Positions 7,770 to 14,776 of a DNA stretch of 18,323 bases are shown piece by piece. The stretch is from Clostridia bacterium. GTDB lineage: Bacteria; Bacillota; Clostridia; Christensenellales; Borkfalkiaceae. The translations under genes and the position numbers were made by a program. The notes below the pieces were generated by a model. It worked only from the letters and a program-made list of their open reading frames with translations, did not search any database and was not told the DNA's origin. The DNA lies in contig JAGCIP010000073.1 in assembly GCA_017648525.1 (NCBI GenBank), forward strand, positions 1 through 18,323, in the 5' to 3' direction. Position 1 is the first letter of the stretch; each line of letters begins with the position of its first letter.

Positions 7770-8351
7770 ATGAAAAACTTTTTTAAGAGTGACTGGTTTA
7801 GATGCACCGCTGTTCTTCTTTGTTTGTTGGTATTTTTCGGCGGATTGCTTGCTGTGTTAAACGATTTGTTGTTCGTTCCACCTGAAGAAAGAACGGCAAG
7901 AGCAATAAAGAAAATTTACGGTTCTGTTCCCGAATACGCCATTGAACTTGACTTAGATAACGGTGGCACCGCAATTACAAACGATTTTGGAACTATCAGC
8001 AAAAAATACTTGGTTGGCGACGACGTTCTTTTTAGAGCAACGGGTATTAACGGTTACAAAGGCGGAACTATTACCCTTTGGTTAAAAGTTGTTAAAACCA
8101 ACGAAAACTACGTTATTGATAAAGTTATTTTAGATGGCTATGAAAAGCAAACGCTTATGAGTAAGTTTGGTGGCGATTACTATGAAAACTTCTTAATAGA
8201 CGTAACCGACGCTTATGAAAACGGACAAGGCGTTTTCTCACCGAAAGCAGACGCTACTGGACTTAAAAATCCTATGAGCGGTGCAACAATGTCTGCAACG
8301 GCAGCGTGCAACGCAGTTAACTGCGTAATAACTTATTTAGGGGGTAAATAA
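7770..8351 (+). CDS. rnfG: Ion-translocating electron transport complex subunit RnfG (FMN-binding)
   Basis: A 193-residue protein with one N-terminal membrane helix (about residues 12-32) and an extracytoplasmic FMN-binding domain, homologous to NqrC. The covalent FMN site is S-G-A-T at residues 170-173, with Thr173 the predicted flavin-bearing residue. The usual Asp four residues before the motif is not there (the run is K-N-P-M-S-G-A-T-M-S-A-T). It starts one base after the rnfD stop, behind an AAAGGGGG sequence. Its TAA shares one base with the ATG of rnfE. Modification needs an ApbE-type FMN transferase that must be encoded elsewhere. Confidence 0.95.
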   Translation: MKNFFKSDWFRCTAVLLCLLVFFGGLLAVLNDLLFVPPEERTARAIKKIYGSVPEYAIELDLDNGGTAITNDFGTISKKYLVGDDVLFRATGINGYKGGTITLWLKVVKTNENYVIDKVILDGYEKQTLMSKFGGDYYENFLIDVTDAYENGQGVFSPKADATGLKNPMSGATMSATAACNAVNCVITYLGGK

Positions 8352-8995
8352 TGAAAACCGATTTTAAGAAAATAGCAACAGACGGAATTATCACTAATAA
8401 CCCCACGCTAAAATTAGTTTTGGGAACTTGCCCGACCTTGGCTTTAACCACTATGGCTATGAACGGTATCGGCATGGGTGCGGCGGTTACTTTTGTTTTA
8501 ATTTGCAGTAATATTTTAGTTTCGCTTTTGCGTAAGGTTATTCCGTCTAAAGTAAGAATTCCCGCTTTCGTTCTTATTATAGCAACTTTCGTTACCATAG
8601 TAAGATTACTTTTAGATAAATTCCTACCCGATATTTACGAATCGCTTGGGCTTTATCTCCCGCTAATAGTTGTTAACTGTATAATATTAGCACGTGCGGA
8701 AAGTTTTGCAAGCAAGAACGGCGTTTTAGCATCTGCTGCGGATGGTTTGTTTATGGGGCTTGGCTTTACCATTGCCTTAACCCTTATGGGTGCGGTTAGA
8801 GAAGTTCTTGGTAGCGGAGCACTCTTTGGCATTAAACTTTGGGATTTCCAAATCGGATTCTTTGCTCAAAGTTCGGGGGCATTCTTCACTTACGGTGTGT
8901 TTATCGCATTGTTTGCCTTTGCGTCTAACCTAATTGCAAACAAGCGCAGAAAATTATCAGCTAAACAAGTTGATAACACCAAGGAGGTACAATAA
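8351..8995 (+). CDS. rnfE: Ion-translocating electron transport complex subunit RnfE
   Basis: A 214-residue integral membrane protein homologous to NqrD and paralogous to RnfA, with about six hydrophobic segments. The two half-helix cysteines that in this family hold an intramembrane iron-sulfur cluster together with RnfA are present: Cys27 in L-G-T-C-P-T-L and Cys110 in V-V-N-C-I-I-L-A-R-A-E. The N-terminal N-N-P-T-L-K-L is family-typical. Start ATG overlaps the rnfG stop by one base and its own stop overlaps the rnfA ATG by one base. This tight packing suits equal amounts of subunits. Confidence 0.96.
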   Translation: MKTDFKKIATDGIITNNPTLKLVLGTCPTLALTTMAMNGIGMGAAVTFVLICSNILVSLLRKVIPSKVRIPAFVLIIATFVTIVRLLLDKFLPDIYESLGLYLPLIVVNCIILARAESFASKNGVLASAADGLFMGLGFTIALTLMGAVREVLGSGALFGIKLWDFQIGFFAQSSGAFFTYGVFIALFAFASNLIANKRRKLSAKQVDNTKEVQ

Positions 8996-9600
8996 TGGAA
9001 TATTTAATGATTGTCGTTTCGGCTATGTTTATTAACAACTTCGTCGTTGTTCAATTCTTGGGAATATGTCCTTTCCTTGGCGTTTCTAAAGATTTTAAGA
9101 GCGCACTCGGCATGGGCTTAGCAGTTACTTTCGTTATGACTTTAACTTGCTTAATCACCTACCCTATTTACACTTTTCTTTTAGTTCCGCTAGGCATTGA
9201 ATATTTAGAAATTATAGTGTTCATCTTCGTTATTGCATCTTTAGTGCAAATGATTGAAATGGCGCTTAAAAAATTCTCACCTACCCTTTATAACGCTATG
9301 GGAATTTACCTTCCCTTAATCACCACTAACTGTGCGGTGCTTGGCGTTGCGGAATTAGTTATCGACTCAGCGCAAATTGCATCTTTAATCAATATTTCCG
9401 CATCAAGTATGAATTTAGGATTTGCCGTTTTATACGGAATTTTTGCAGGTCTTGGCTTTACCCTTTCTATCGTGCTTATGAGTGGTATGCGTGAAAAAAT
9501 TGCACGTTTACCTATCGCAAAAAGCCTTAAAGGATTCCCTATCGCTATGATTTCTGCTAGCTTTATTGCAATGGCGTTCTACGTGTTTGCGTTGATTTAA
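8995..9600 (+). CDS. rnfA: Ion-translocating electron transport complex subunit RnfA
   Basis: A 201-residue integral membrane protein homologous to NqrE, with about six hydrophobic segments arranged as an inverted repeat with RnfE. Cys25 (F-L-G-I-C-P-F-L-G) and Cys113 (T-N-C-A-V-L-G-V-A-E) are the expected ligands for the intramembrane iron-sulfur cluster shared with RnfE. It starts with N-N-F-V-V-V-Q near residue 14, strongly conserved in RnfA. An AAGGAGG ribosome binding site lies in the end of rnfE, about 7 bases before the ATG. RnfB follows after 11 bases. Confidence 0.97.
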   Translation: MEYLMIVVSAMFINNFVVVQFLGICPFLGVSKDFKSALGMGLAVTFVMTLTCLITYPIYTFLLVPLGIEYLEIIVFIFVIASLVQMIEMALKKFSPTLYNAMGIYLPLITTNCAVLGVAELVIDSAQIASLINISASSMNLGFAVLYGIFAGLGFTLSIVLMSGMREKIARLPIAKSLKGFPIAMISASFIAMAFYVFALI

Positions 9601-9611
9601 GGAGATATGTT

Positions 9612-10427
9612 ATGTTGTATAATTTATTAAGACCTATTAACGTTGATTCATTGTTAACCGTGCTACTTATAGTTGCGGTTGTCGCAATAATTTTTGCAAT
9701 TCTTATCGTAACCGTTTCAAAACTTTGTTTCGTTAAAGAAGACGAAAGAATTCAATCAGTTTCAGAACACCTTGCAGGTGCAAACTGCGGTGGTTGTGGA
9801 TACGCTGGTTGCGCCGATTACGCAAAAGCGTTGGTTGAAGGCAAAGCAACTATTAACGATTGCGGTGCGACTTCTAACGAAGACAAAGAATTTATCGCTG
9901 GAGTTCTAGGCTTAGAATACTCGGCGTCTGCAAAAGTTTTTGCAGTTGTTAAATGCGCAGGCGGTAATAACGCAAAAAACAAGTTTGATTACGTTGGAAA
10001 CAAGGGTTGCGATTATCAATCCGTTTATATGGGTGGTAAAAAGGTTTGCCCAGAAGGTTGCTTGGGGGACGGCACTTGCGCTCTTGCTTGTACAAATAAC
10101 GGCATTAGCGTTAAAAACGGCGTTGCTTGCACGGACAAAGAATTGTGTACAGCGTGTGGTGCTTGCATAAGAAAATGTCCTAAACAATTGATTGAACTTA
10201 TTCCTGCAACTGCTAAAATTTACGTTGCTTGCTCTACTAAATGTCGTGGTAAGGACGTTATGGGTGCTTGTACGGTTGGTTGTATCGGTTGCGGATTATG
10301 TGCTAAAAATTGCCCTGAAAACGCAATTTCTATGGTAAACAATTTACCCGTTATTGATTACGATAAATGTAGTGGTTGTCTTACCTGCGTGGCTAAATGC
10401 CCAAGAAAAACTATTAAGGAAATTTAA
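9612..10427 (+). CDS. rnfB: Ion-translocating electron transport complex subunit RnfB (ferredoxin-side, polyferredoxin)
   Basis: Entry point for electrons from reduced ferredoxin. The 271-residue protein has one N-terminal membrane helix (about residues 14-36). A [4Fe-4S] domain follows: C-G-G-C-G-Y-A-G-C, Cys59, 62 and 67 with Cys84. Then comes a long cysteine-rich region. Clear C-x2-C-x2-C-x3-C-P motifs are at Cys179/182/185/189, 224/227/230/234 and 253/256/259/263. Less regular cysteines at 146, 150, 156, 160 and at 207, 211, 220 look like extra cluster ligands. In total 27 cysteines are present, one of them at the end of the membrane helix. This is the extended clostridial type, larger than the three-cluster RnfB of proteobacteria. 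It is the last gene before the terminator hairpin. Confidence 0.97.
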   Translation: MLYNLLRPINVDSLLTVLLIVAVVAIIFAILIVTVSKLCFVKEDERIQSVSEHLAGANCGGCGYAGCADYAKALVEGKATINDCGATSNEDKEFIAGVLGLEYSASAKVFAVVKCAGGNNAKNKFDYVGNKGCDYQSVYMGGKKVCPEGCLGDGTCALACTNNGISVKNGVACTDKELCTACGACIRKCPKQLIELIPATAKIYVACSTKCRGKDVMGACTVGCIGCGLCAKNCPENAISMVNNLPVIDYDKCSGCLTCVAKCPRKTIKEI

Positions 10428-10442
10428 TTTTTTAATATAGCA

Positions 10443-10482
10443 AAACGAGCGGAAAGCATTGCTTTCCGCTCGTTTGTTTTTT
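10443..10482. terminator. Strong Rho-independent terminator after rnfB, shared by convergent operons
   Basis: AAACGAGCGGAAAGC (10443-10457) pairs perfectly with 10461-10475: a 15-bp stem with a 3-base loop (ATT), followed on the plus strand by a run of six T (10477-10482) after one G. It lies 15 bases after the rnfB stop. On the minus strand the stem is followed by four T, so it may also stop transcripts of the convergent phosphodiesterase operon, less efficiently. Confidence 0.93.
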
Positions 10483-10493
10483 ATTTGTTTTAA

Positions 10494-11030
10494 TTATATC
10501 TTAATTTCTTTAATAACTTTCCCACCTATATCTTTAAGAGTTATGACGCCGTCACTTAAAACAATATAACTGTTCGGCGTGCCGTTTTTTGGCAAAGACG
10601 TAGAGCCTGCGTTGGCAAAAACAGTCTGGCCTATTCTTTCAATAAACCCCGTGTGAAAATGCCCGTATATAACCGCATCAAAGTTAGTTTTTGGCGGGCA
10701 GTCTTTATTATATATATGCCCGTGTGTTAAAAACACGCTTTTTTCACCGCTTACTATCACCAAATTTTCCAAGAAGTCAAATTTGGATATCATTGTGTCA
10801 ACTTGACTATCGCAATTCCCTTTGATAATTATCAAGTCTTTTATTTCGCCGTTTAGGATTTCTGCAACTTCAAGCGGAGCGTAATCTTTCGGCAAAGGAT
10901 TTCTAGGCCCGTGATTATAAATATCGCCTAAAACTATTATTTTATCGGCTTTTTCCTTTTTCTTTAACTCAACGATTTTTTCCGCATAATATTTAGAGCC
11001 GTGAATATCCGATGCTATTAAAAACTTCAT
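10494..11030 (-). CDS. YfcE/MJ0936-type metallophosphodiesterase
   Basis: A 178-residue calcineurin-like phosphoesterase with two-metal active-site motifs in order: S-D-I-H (Asp8, His10), G-D-x3-H (Asp36, His40), G-N-C-D (Asn72, Asp74), T-H-G-H (His103, His105) and G-H-F-H-T-G (His124, His126). Length and motif spacing match YfcE of E. coli, which cleaves phosphodiester bonds of model substrates; the natural substrate is not established. The start ATG has AAGGAG upstream within the end of tcdA, which lies two bases away. It is the last gene of the minus-strand cluster, ending 12 bases from the shared terminator. Confidence 0.9.
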   Translation of the reverse strand: MKFLIASDIHGSKYYAEKIVELKKKEKADKIIVLGDIYNHGPRNPLPKDYAPLEVAEILNGEIKDLIIIKGNCDSQVDTMISKFDFLENLVIVSGEKSVFLTHGHIYNKDCPPKTNFDAVIYGHFHTGFIERIGQTVFANAGSTSLPKNGTPNSYIVLSDGVITLKDIGGKVIKEIKI

Positions 11031-11032
11031 TG

Positions 11033-11749
11033 TTAGCTCCTTTTTATAATATCAAAAACAACTTCCCTAGCAAGCAAAATTCCTGCGCTTGCCGGAACAA
11101 AAATCATACTAGACGGCGCTTTCCTGCTACCGTTTTTAACGTCTTCAGCCAAATCCTTGTTGAAATTTACAGGGATTTCTTCCGAATAAACTATTTTAAC
11201 TTCCTTTATGCCTCTAGACTTTAATTCTCTACGCATAACACGTGCTAAAGGACAGCCTTTGGTCTTTTCTATATCCGCAACTTTCAAGGCTGTAGGGTCT
11301 GTTTTTCCGCCCGTACCCATACAAGAAATAACGGGCACGCCCGCCTTTTTCGCCCTTGTAATAATCTCAATTTTTGCGCTTACGGTGTCGACGGCATCTA
11401 TTATGTAGTCGTATTCATTTAGGGGATATTTTTCTGCATTTTCAGGCAAATAGAAAACCTTGTTACAAACTATGTTTAGGTTTGGATTTATAGCCAAAAG
11501 GCGGTCTTTGACCGCCTCTACTTTGTCTTTGCCCAAAGTATGCTCGGTTGCTATAATTTGACGGTTAATATTAGATAAAGCCACCGTATCGTTATCAAAC
11601 ACGGTAATTTTACTCACTCCGCTACGCACAAGCGATTCAACGGCGTAACCGCCAACTCCGCCTACGCCAAACACAGCCACCGACGCTTTTTTTAGTTTTT
11701 CAAGGTTTTCGTCACCTATTAGCAACAAAGCTCTATTAAATCTTTCCAT
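11033..11749 (-). CDS. tcdA: tRNA threonylcarbamoyladenosine dehydratase (TcdA/CsdL family)
   Basis: E1-like ThiF/HesA superfamily enzyme that uses ATP to cyclise t6A at position 37 of ANN-decoding tRNAs to ct6A. The 238-residue protein shows the nucleotide-binding G-V-G-G-V-G-G at 28-34 and Asp52 with N-x-N-R-Q (60-64), the E1 adenylation signature. D-A-V-D (119-122) and the TcdA-specific G-G-K-T-D-P-T-A-L-K-V-A-D-I segment follow. That segment separates it from MoeB and ThiF, which carry zinc-binding cysteine pairs that are missing here. Its ATG overlaps the asnA stop by one base. The name is by family; activity on tRNA is not shown by sequence alone. Confidence 0.92.
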   Translation of the reverse strand: MERFNRALLLIGDENLEKLKKASVAVFGVGGVGGYAVESLVRSGVSKITVFDNDTVALSNINRQIIATEHTLGKDKVEAVKDRLLAINPNLNIVCNKVFYLPENAEKYPLNEYDYIIDAVDTVSAKIEIITRAKKAGVPVISCMGTGGKTDPTALKVADIEKTKGCPLARVMRRELKSRGIKEVKIVYSEEIPVNFNKDLAEDVKNGSRKAPSSMIFVPASAGILLAREVVFDIIKRS

Positions 11750-12732
11750 TATAAAAGATAAATACCCTTTTTAGCATTTTCTTCCACGTCTTTATCAGCC
11801 CAAACAGACGATTGAACTTCGCCTATATGCGCCTTGTTCAAGAAGAACATACAAAGGCGGGACTGACCTATTCCACCACCTATAGTAAGCGGTAATTTTC
11901 CGCTTATTATGTCTTTACAATAGGGGTTTTCTAACTTATCTAACTCGCCCTTTTTCTTTAATTGTTTAACTAAACTATCTGCATCAACTCTTATACCCAT
12001 TGAAGATATTTCAAGTGCAATACCCAAAACGTCGTACCACAAGATAATATCTCCGTTAAGTTTCCAGTCGTCATAATCAGCCGCCCTTCCGTCGTGCGGT
12101 TTACCGTCTTTTAACGGCCAACCGATTTTATAAAGGAAAACCGCACCGTACTTTTTAGCAACGGCTTTTTCCCTTTCTTTTCTAGTTAAATCGGGGTATT
12201 CTTTTTCTAATTCCGCCGTAGAAATAAAGGTAATTTTTTCAGGTAAATTATGCGTTAACTCCGGGTATTTTTTGTTTACCGCAACGGACAATTTCTTAAG
12301 CGCTTTATAAATAGCGTTAACCGTCTTTTTTAGATAACTAAGTTTACGGTCTTTTTTTGTTACAATCTTTTCCCAGTCCCATTGGTCAACGTATACCGAG
12401 TGGATAGCATCTAAATCTTCGTCACGGCGAATAGCGTTCATATCGGTATATAGCCCGCTATCTTCCTTAAAGCCGTATTTAGAAAGTGCCATTCTCTTCC
12501 ACTTTGCCAAGGACTGCACTATTTCCACTTCTTTTTTAAGCGTTAAGACGTCAAACCTAACGGCTCGCTCGTATCCGTTTAAGTTATCGTTAAGCCCAGT
12601 TTCGGGTTGAACGAATAACGGCGCAGATACACGGGTTAATTTAAGCGCCCTTGCAAGTTCTTTTTCAAAGGTGTCTTTTATGTATTTAATTGCTATTTCC
12701 GTTTCAAGCAGATTTAGCGTGGACTTGTACAT
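11749..12732 (-). CDS. asnA: Aspartate-ammonia ligase (asparagine synthetase A)
   Basis: Makes asparagine from aspartate, ammonia and ATP; structurally related to class II aspartyl-tRNA synthetases. Length 327 residues, against 330 in E. coli. Family motifs are continuous: V-Q-P-E-T-G-L-N-D-N-L-N-G (41-53), H-S-V-Y-V-D-Q-W-D-W (111-120), the G-R-A-A-D-Y-D-D-W region near 217-225 and T-I-G-G-G-I-G-Q-S-R-L (about 285-295). It starts one base after the glyA stop. An AAGGAG lies 12 bases upstream in the glyA end, which is a long spacing, so coupling to glyA translation is likely. Being ammonia-dependent, the enzyme suits an ammonia-rich habitat such as the gut. Confidence 0.97.
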   Translation of the reverse strand: MYKSTLNLLETEIAIKYIKDTFEKELARALKLTRVSAPLFVQPETGLNDNLNGYERAVRFDVLTLKKEVEIVQSLAKWKRMALSKYGFKEDSGLYTDMNAIRRDEDLDAIHSVYVDQWDWEKIVTKKDRKLSYLKKTVNAIYKALKKLSVAVNKKYPELTHNLPEKITFISTAELEKEYPDLTRKEREKAVAKKYGAVFLYKIGWPLKDGKPHDGRAADYDDWKLNGDIILWYDVLGIALEISSMGIRVDADSLVKQLKKKGELDKLENPYCKDIISGKLPLTIGGGIGQSRLCMFFLNKAHIGEVQSSVWADKDVEENAKKGIYLL

Positions 12733-12733
12733 T

Positions 12734-13984
12734 TTATTTTATTGCTCCTTCGTATAAGGGGTATTTTTCAATAAGTTTCTTAACTTCTGCACGAACGTAA
12801 TCGAAAGCGTCTTCTTTCTTGTTGATGATTTCAGTAATAAGTTCTGCAATCTTTTCGCAATCTTCTTCCTTAAAGCCACGAGTGGTAACACTAGGAGTGC
12901 CGATTCTTACACCGCTAGTTACAAACGGTTTTTGTTTGTCGAACGGAATTGCATTTTTGTTGAGCGTGATGTTTACTTCGTCAAGTAAGCGCTCTAATTC
13001 CTTACCAGTAATATCTTTGTCAGAAAGGTCTAAAAGCATCAAGTGGTTATCAGTTCCACCGGAAACGAGTTTAACGCCTAATGACAAGAACTTTTCACTC
13101 ATTGCCTTTGCGTTTTTCAAGATTTGTTCTTGATATGTCTTGAATTCAGGTTTCAACGCTTCGCCAAATGCAATTGCTTTTGCAGCGATAATATGCATTA
13201 AAGGACCACCTTGAGTTCCGGGGAATACTGCTTTATCGATTGCTTTTGCATATTGTTCTTTACATAAAATCATACCGCCCCTAGGACCTCTTAAAGTCTT
13301 GTGAGTGGTGGTGGTAACAAAATCTGCGTAAGGAACGGGGCTCGGATGTAAACCGGTTGCAACCAAACCTGCGATATGCGCAATGTCAACCATCATATAG
13401 CAACCAACTTTATCACAAATTTCTCTTATTCTCTTAAAATCAAGAGTTCTCGGATAAGCGCTTGCGCCACATACGAAAATGTTAGGCTTAACTTCTAAAA
13501 CGTTCTTTTCCAAATCGTCGTAATCAATAGCACCGGTTTCTTCTTTAACACCGTAACCTACTGCGTTGAACCATTTACCAGAAACGGCGACAGGGCTACC
13601 GTGAGTTAAGTGTCCACCGTGTGCAAGGCTCATACCCATAATGGTATCGCCGGGGTTAAGAACTGCAAAATATACCGCAAAGTTTGCGTTTGCACCGCTG
13701 TGCGGTTGAACGTTTGCATGATCTGCACCAAAAAGTTTCTTTGCACGTTCAATAGCAAGAGTTTCAACTATATCAACGCATTGACAACCGCCGTAATATC
13801 TGTGTTCGGGGTAACCTTCCGCATACTTGTTAGTAAGCATACTGCCCGCTGCTATCATAACGTTTTCAGAAACAAAGTTTTCACTAGCAATAAGTTCGAT
13901 ATTGTTTCTTTGACGAGTAAGTTCTTTTTGCAAACCTTCGTATACTTCGGGGTCTGCCATTTTAATGGAAGTTAAGTCTATCAT
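12734..13984 (-). CDS. glyA: Serine hydroxymethyltransferase GlyA
   Basis: PLP enzyme that converts serine and tetrahydrofolate to glycine and 5,10-methylene-tetrahydrofolate, the main one-carbon source. The 416-residue length is standard (E. coli 417). The PLP lysine is Lys229 in T-T-T-T-H-K-T-L-R-G-P-R-G-G. Asp200 and His203 (V-D-I-A-H-I-A-G-L) contact the cofactor ring, and S-E-N at 34-36 and Y-A-E-G-Y-P in the N-terminal third are conserved substrate-site segments. AAAGGAGA precedes the ATG by about 6 bases. A 41-base gap and a good promoter (14053-14025) separate it from trxA, making it the likely head of a glyA-asnA-tcdA-phosphodiesterase transcript. Its folate product is also the methyl donor used by TrmFO, coded at the right edge. 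Confidence 0.98.
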   Translation of the reverse strand: MIDLTSIKMADPEVYEGLQKELTRQRNNIELIASENFVSENVMIAAGSMLTNKYAEGYPEHRYYGGCQCVDIVETLAIERAKKLFGADHANVQPHSGANANFAVYFAVLNPGDTIMGMSLAHGGHLTHGSPVAVSGKWFNAVGYGVKEETGAIDYDDLEKNVLEVKPNIFVCGASAYPRTLDFKRIREICDKVGCYMMVDIAHIAGLVATGLHPSPVPYADFVTTTTHKTLRGPRGGMILCKEQYAKAIDKAVFPGTQGGPLMHIIAAKAIAFGEALKPEFKTYQEQILKNAKAMSEKFLSLGVKLVSGGTDNHLMLLDLSDKDITGKELERLLDEVNITLNKNAIPFDKQKPFVTSGVRIGTPSVTTRGFKEEDCEKIAELITEIINKKEDAFDYVRAEVKKLIEKYPLYEGAIK

Positions 13985-14024
13985 TTTATATCTCCTTTTG
14001 TAAAAGTTGTAATTACCGTTTTTT

Positions 14025-14053
14025 ATTATAAGTGTTTAATTAACATTTCTGAA
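14025..14053 (-). promoter_or_regulatory. Candidate internal promoter ahead of glyA
   Basis: On the minus strand TTCAGA (14053-14048), a 17-base spacer and a perfect TATAAT (14030-14025) sit at the end of trxA, including its stop codon. Transcription would begin near 14018, leaving a leader of about 33 bases with AAAGGAGA before the glyA ATG. The -10 box is ideal; the -35 matches four of six bases. Confidence 0.55.
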
Positions 14054-14349
14054 AGTTGTGCTTTTGTCGTAAGTCCAACCGCCTTTTCAACCGTTTGCCC
14101 GTCCTTAAATAAAAGTAAGGTGGGAATTGATAAAATTCCAAACGCTCTTGCGATATCGGGGGTTTGGTCAACGTCAAGTTTAACGATTTCTACCTTATCG
14201 CCCACTTCAGTCTTGAATTCGTGAAGTATGGGGGATTGCATTTTACAAGGTCCGCACCAAGTTGCATAAAAATCAACCAACACTAATTTTTTACTTTTTA
14301 ATATTCCTTCAAATTCTTCTTTGCTCAAAACTTCTAAAATTTCACTCAT
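14026..14349 (-). CDS. trxA: Thioredoxin TrxA
   Basis: Small cytoplasmic dithiol reductase with 107 residues, the standard thioredoxin size. The active site W-C-G-P-C is at residues 31-35 (Cys32, Cys35) and the cis-proline is Pro76 in S-I-P-T. D-F-Y-A-T precedes the active site as usual, and there is no signal peptide. AAGGAG lies about 9 bases before the ATG, inside the rseC-like gene, which it overlaps by 8 bases. Reduction would come from a thioredoxin reductase that is not in the window. Confidence 0.97.
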   Translation of the reverse strand: MSEILEVLSKEEFEGILKSKKLVLVDFYATWCGPCKMQSPILHEFKTEVGDKVEIVKLDVDQTPDIARAFGILSIPTLLLFKDGQTVEKAVGLTTKAQLSEMLIKHL

Positions 14350-14776
14350 TTTCTTTTTCTCCTTGTATATCGGTATTCAATATACTAACGATTCGTGGAC
14401 AAAAACCCGACTTGTTTTTCAGCCTTTTATCTATTACCGCTAGAATAGTATACCACAAAATTATAAATATTACACTAAAAATTAAAGTCCAAAGTTCACT
14501 AATCTTAAATAAATAAGTTAAAAGCGCCGACAAGCCTATCAAAATTAGCGGAATTAGGAAAACTAAAATAGCGCCAAGCAATTTTGCATCCTTATCCGTT
14601 TCTATTTCAACCAAGTCGTTCACCTTTGCTTTTAGCGAATTTTCCGCAGGGAAATCCACGTAGTTTGCATTTTTAGGAAATAGACACATGCCACATTTAC
14701 TGCACTCGTCCTTTTTGTCCACACGGACGATTGCGCTCTTGCCGTCTATTTCTGTTACTCTACCTATTTCTCTCAT
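14342..14776 (-). CDS. SoxR-reducing/RseC family membrane redox protein
   Basis: A 144-residue protein of the RseC family. It has an N-terminal cytoplasmic domain with G-R-V-x7-A-I-V-R-V and a cysteine cluster Cys25-x2-Cys28-x2-Cys31. Two membrane helices follow (about 67-89 and 96-115), then a short tail with a fourth cysteine, Cys126, in S-G-F-C-P. In E. coli RseC works with the Rnf-like RsxABCDGE complex to reduce SoxR; in Clostridia the partner is unknown. Here it sits between hisS (4-base ATGA overlap) and trxA (8-base overlap), but opposite a complete rnf operon about 4 kb away. A role linking membrane electron flow to cytoplasmic redox state is an inference from the family. Confidence 0.85.
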   Translation of the reverse strand: MREIGRVTEIDGKSAIVRVDKKDECSKCGMCLFPKNANYVDFPAENSLKAKVNDLVEIETDKDAKLLGAILVFLIPLILIGLSALLTYLFKISELWTLIFSVIFIILWYTILAVIDKRLKNKSGFCPRIVSILNTDIQGEKENE

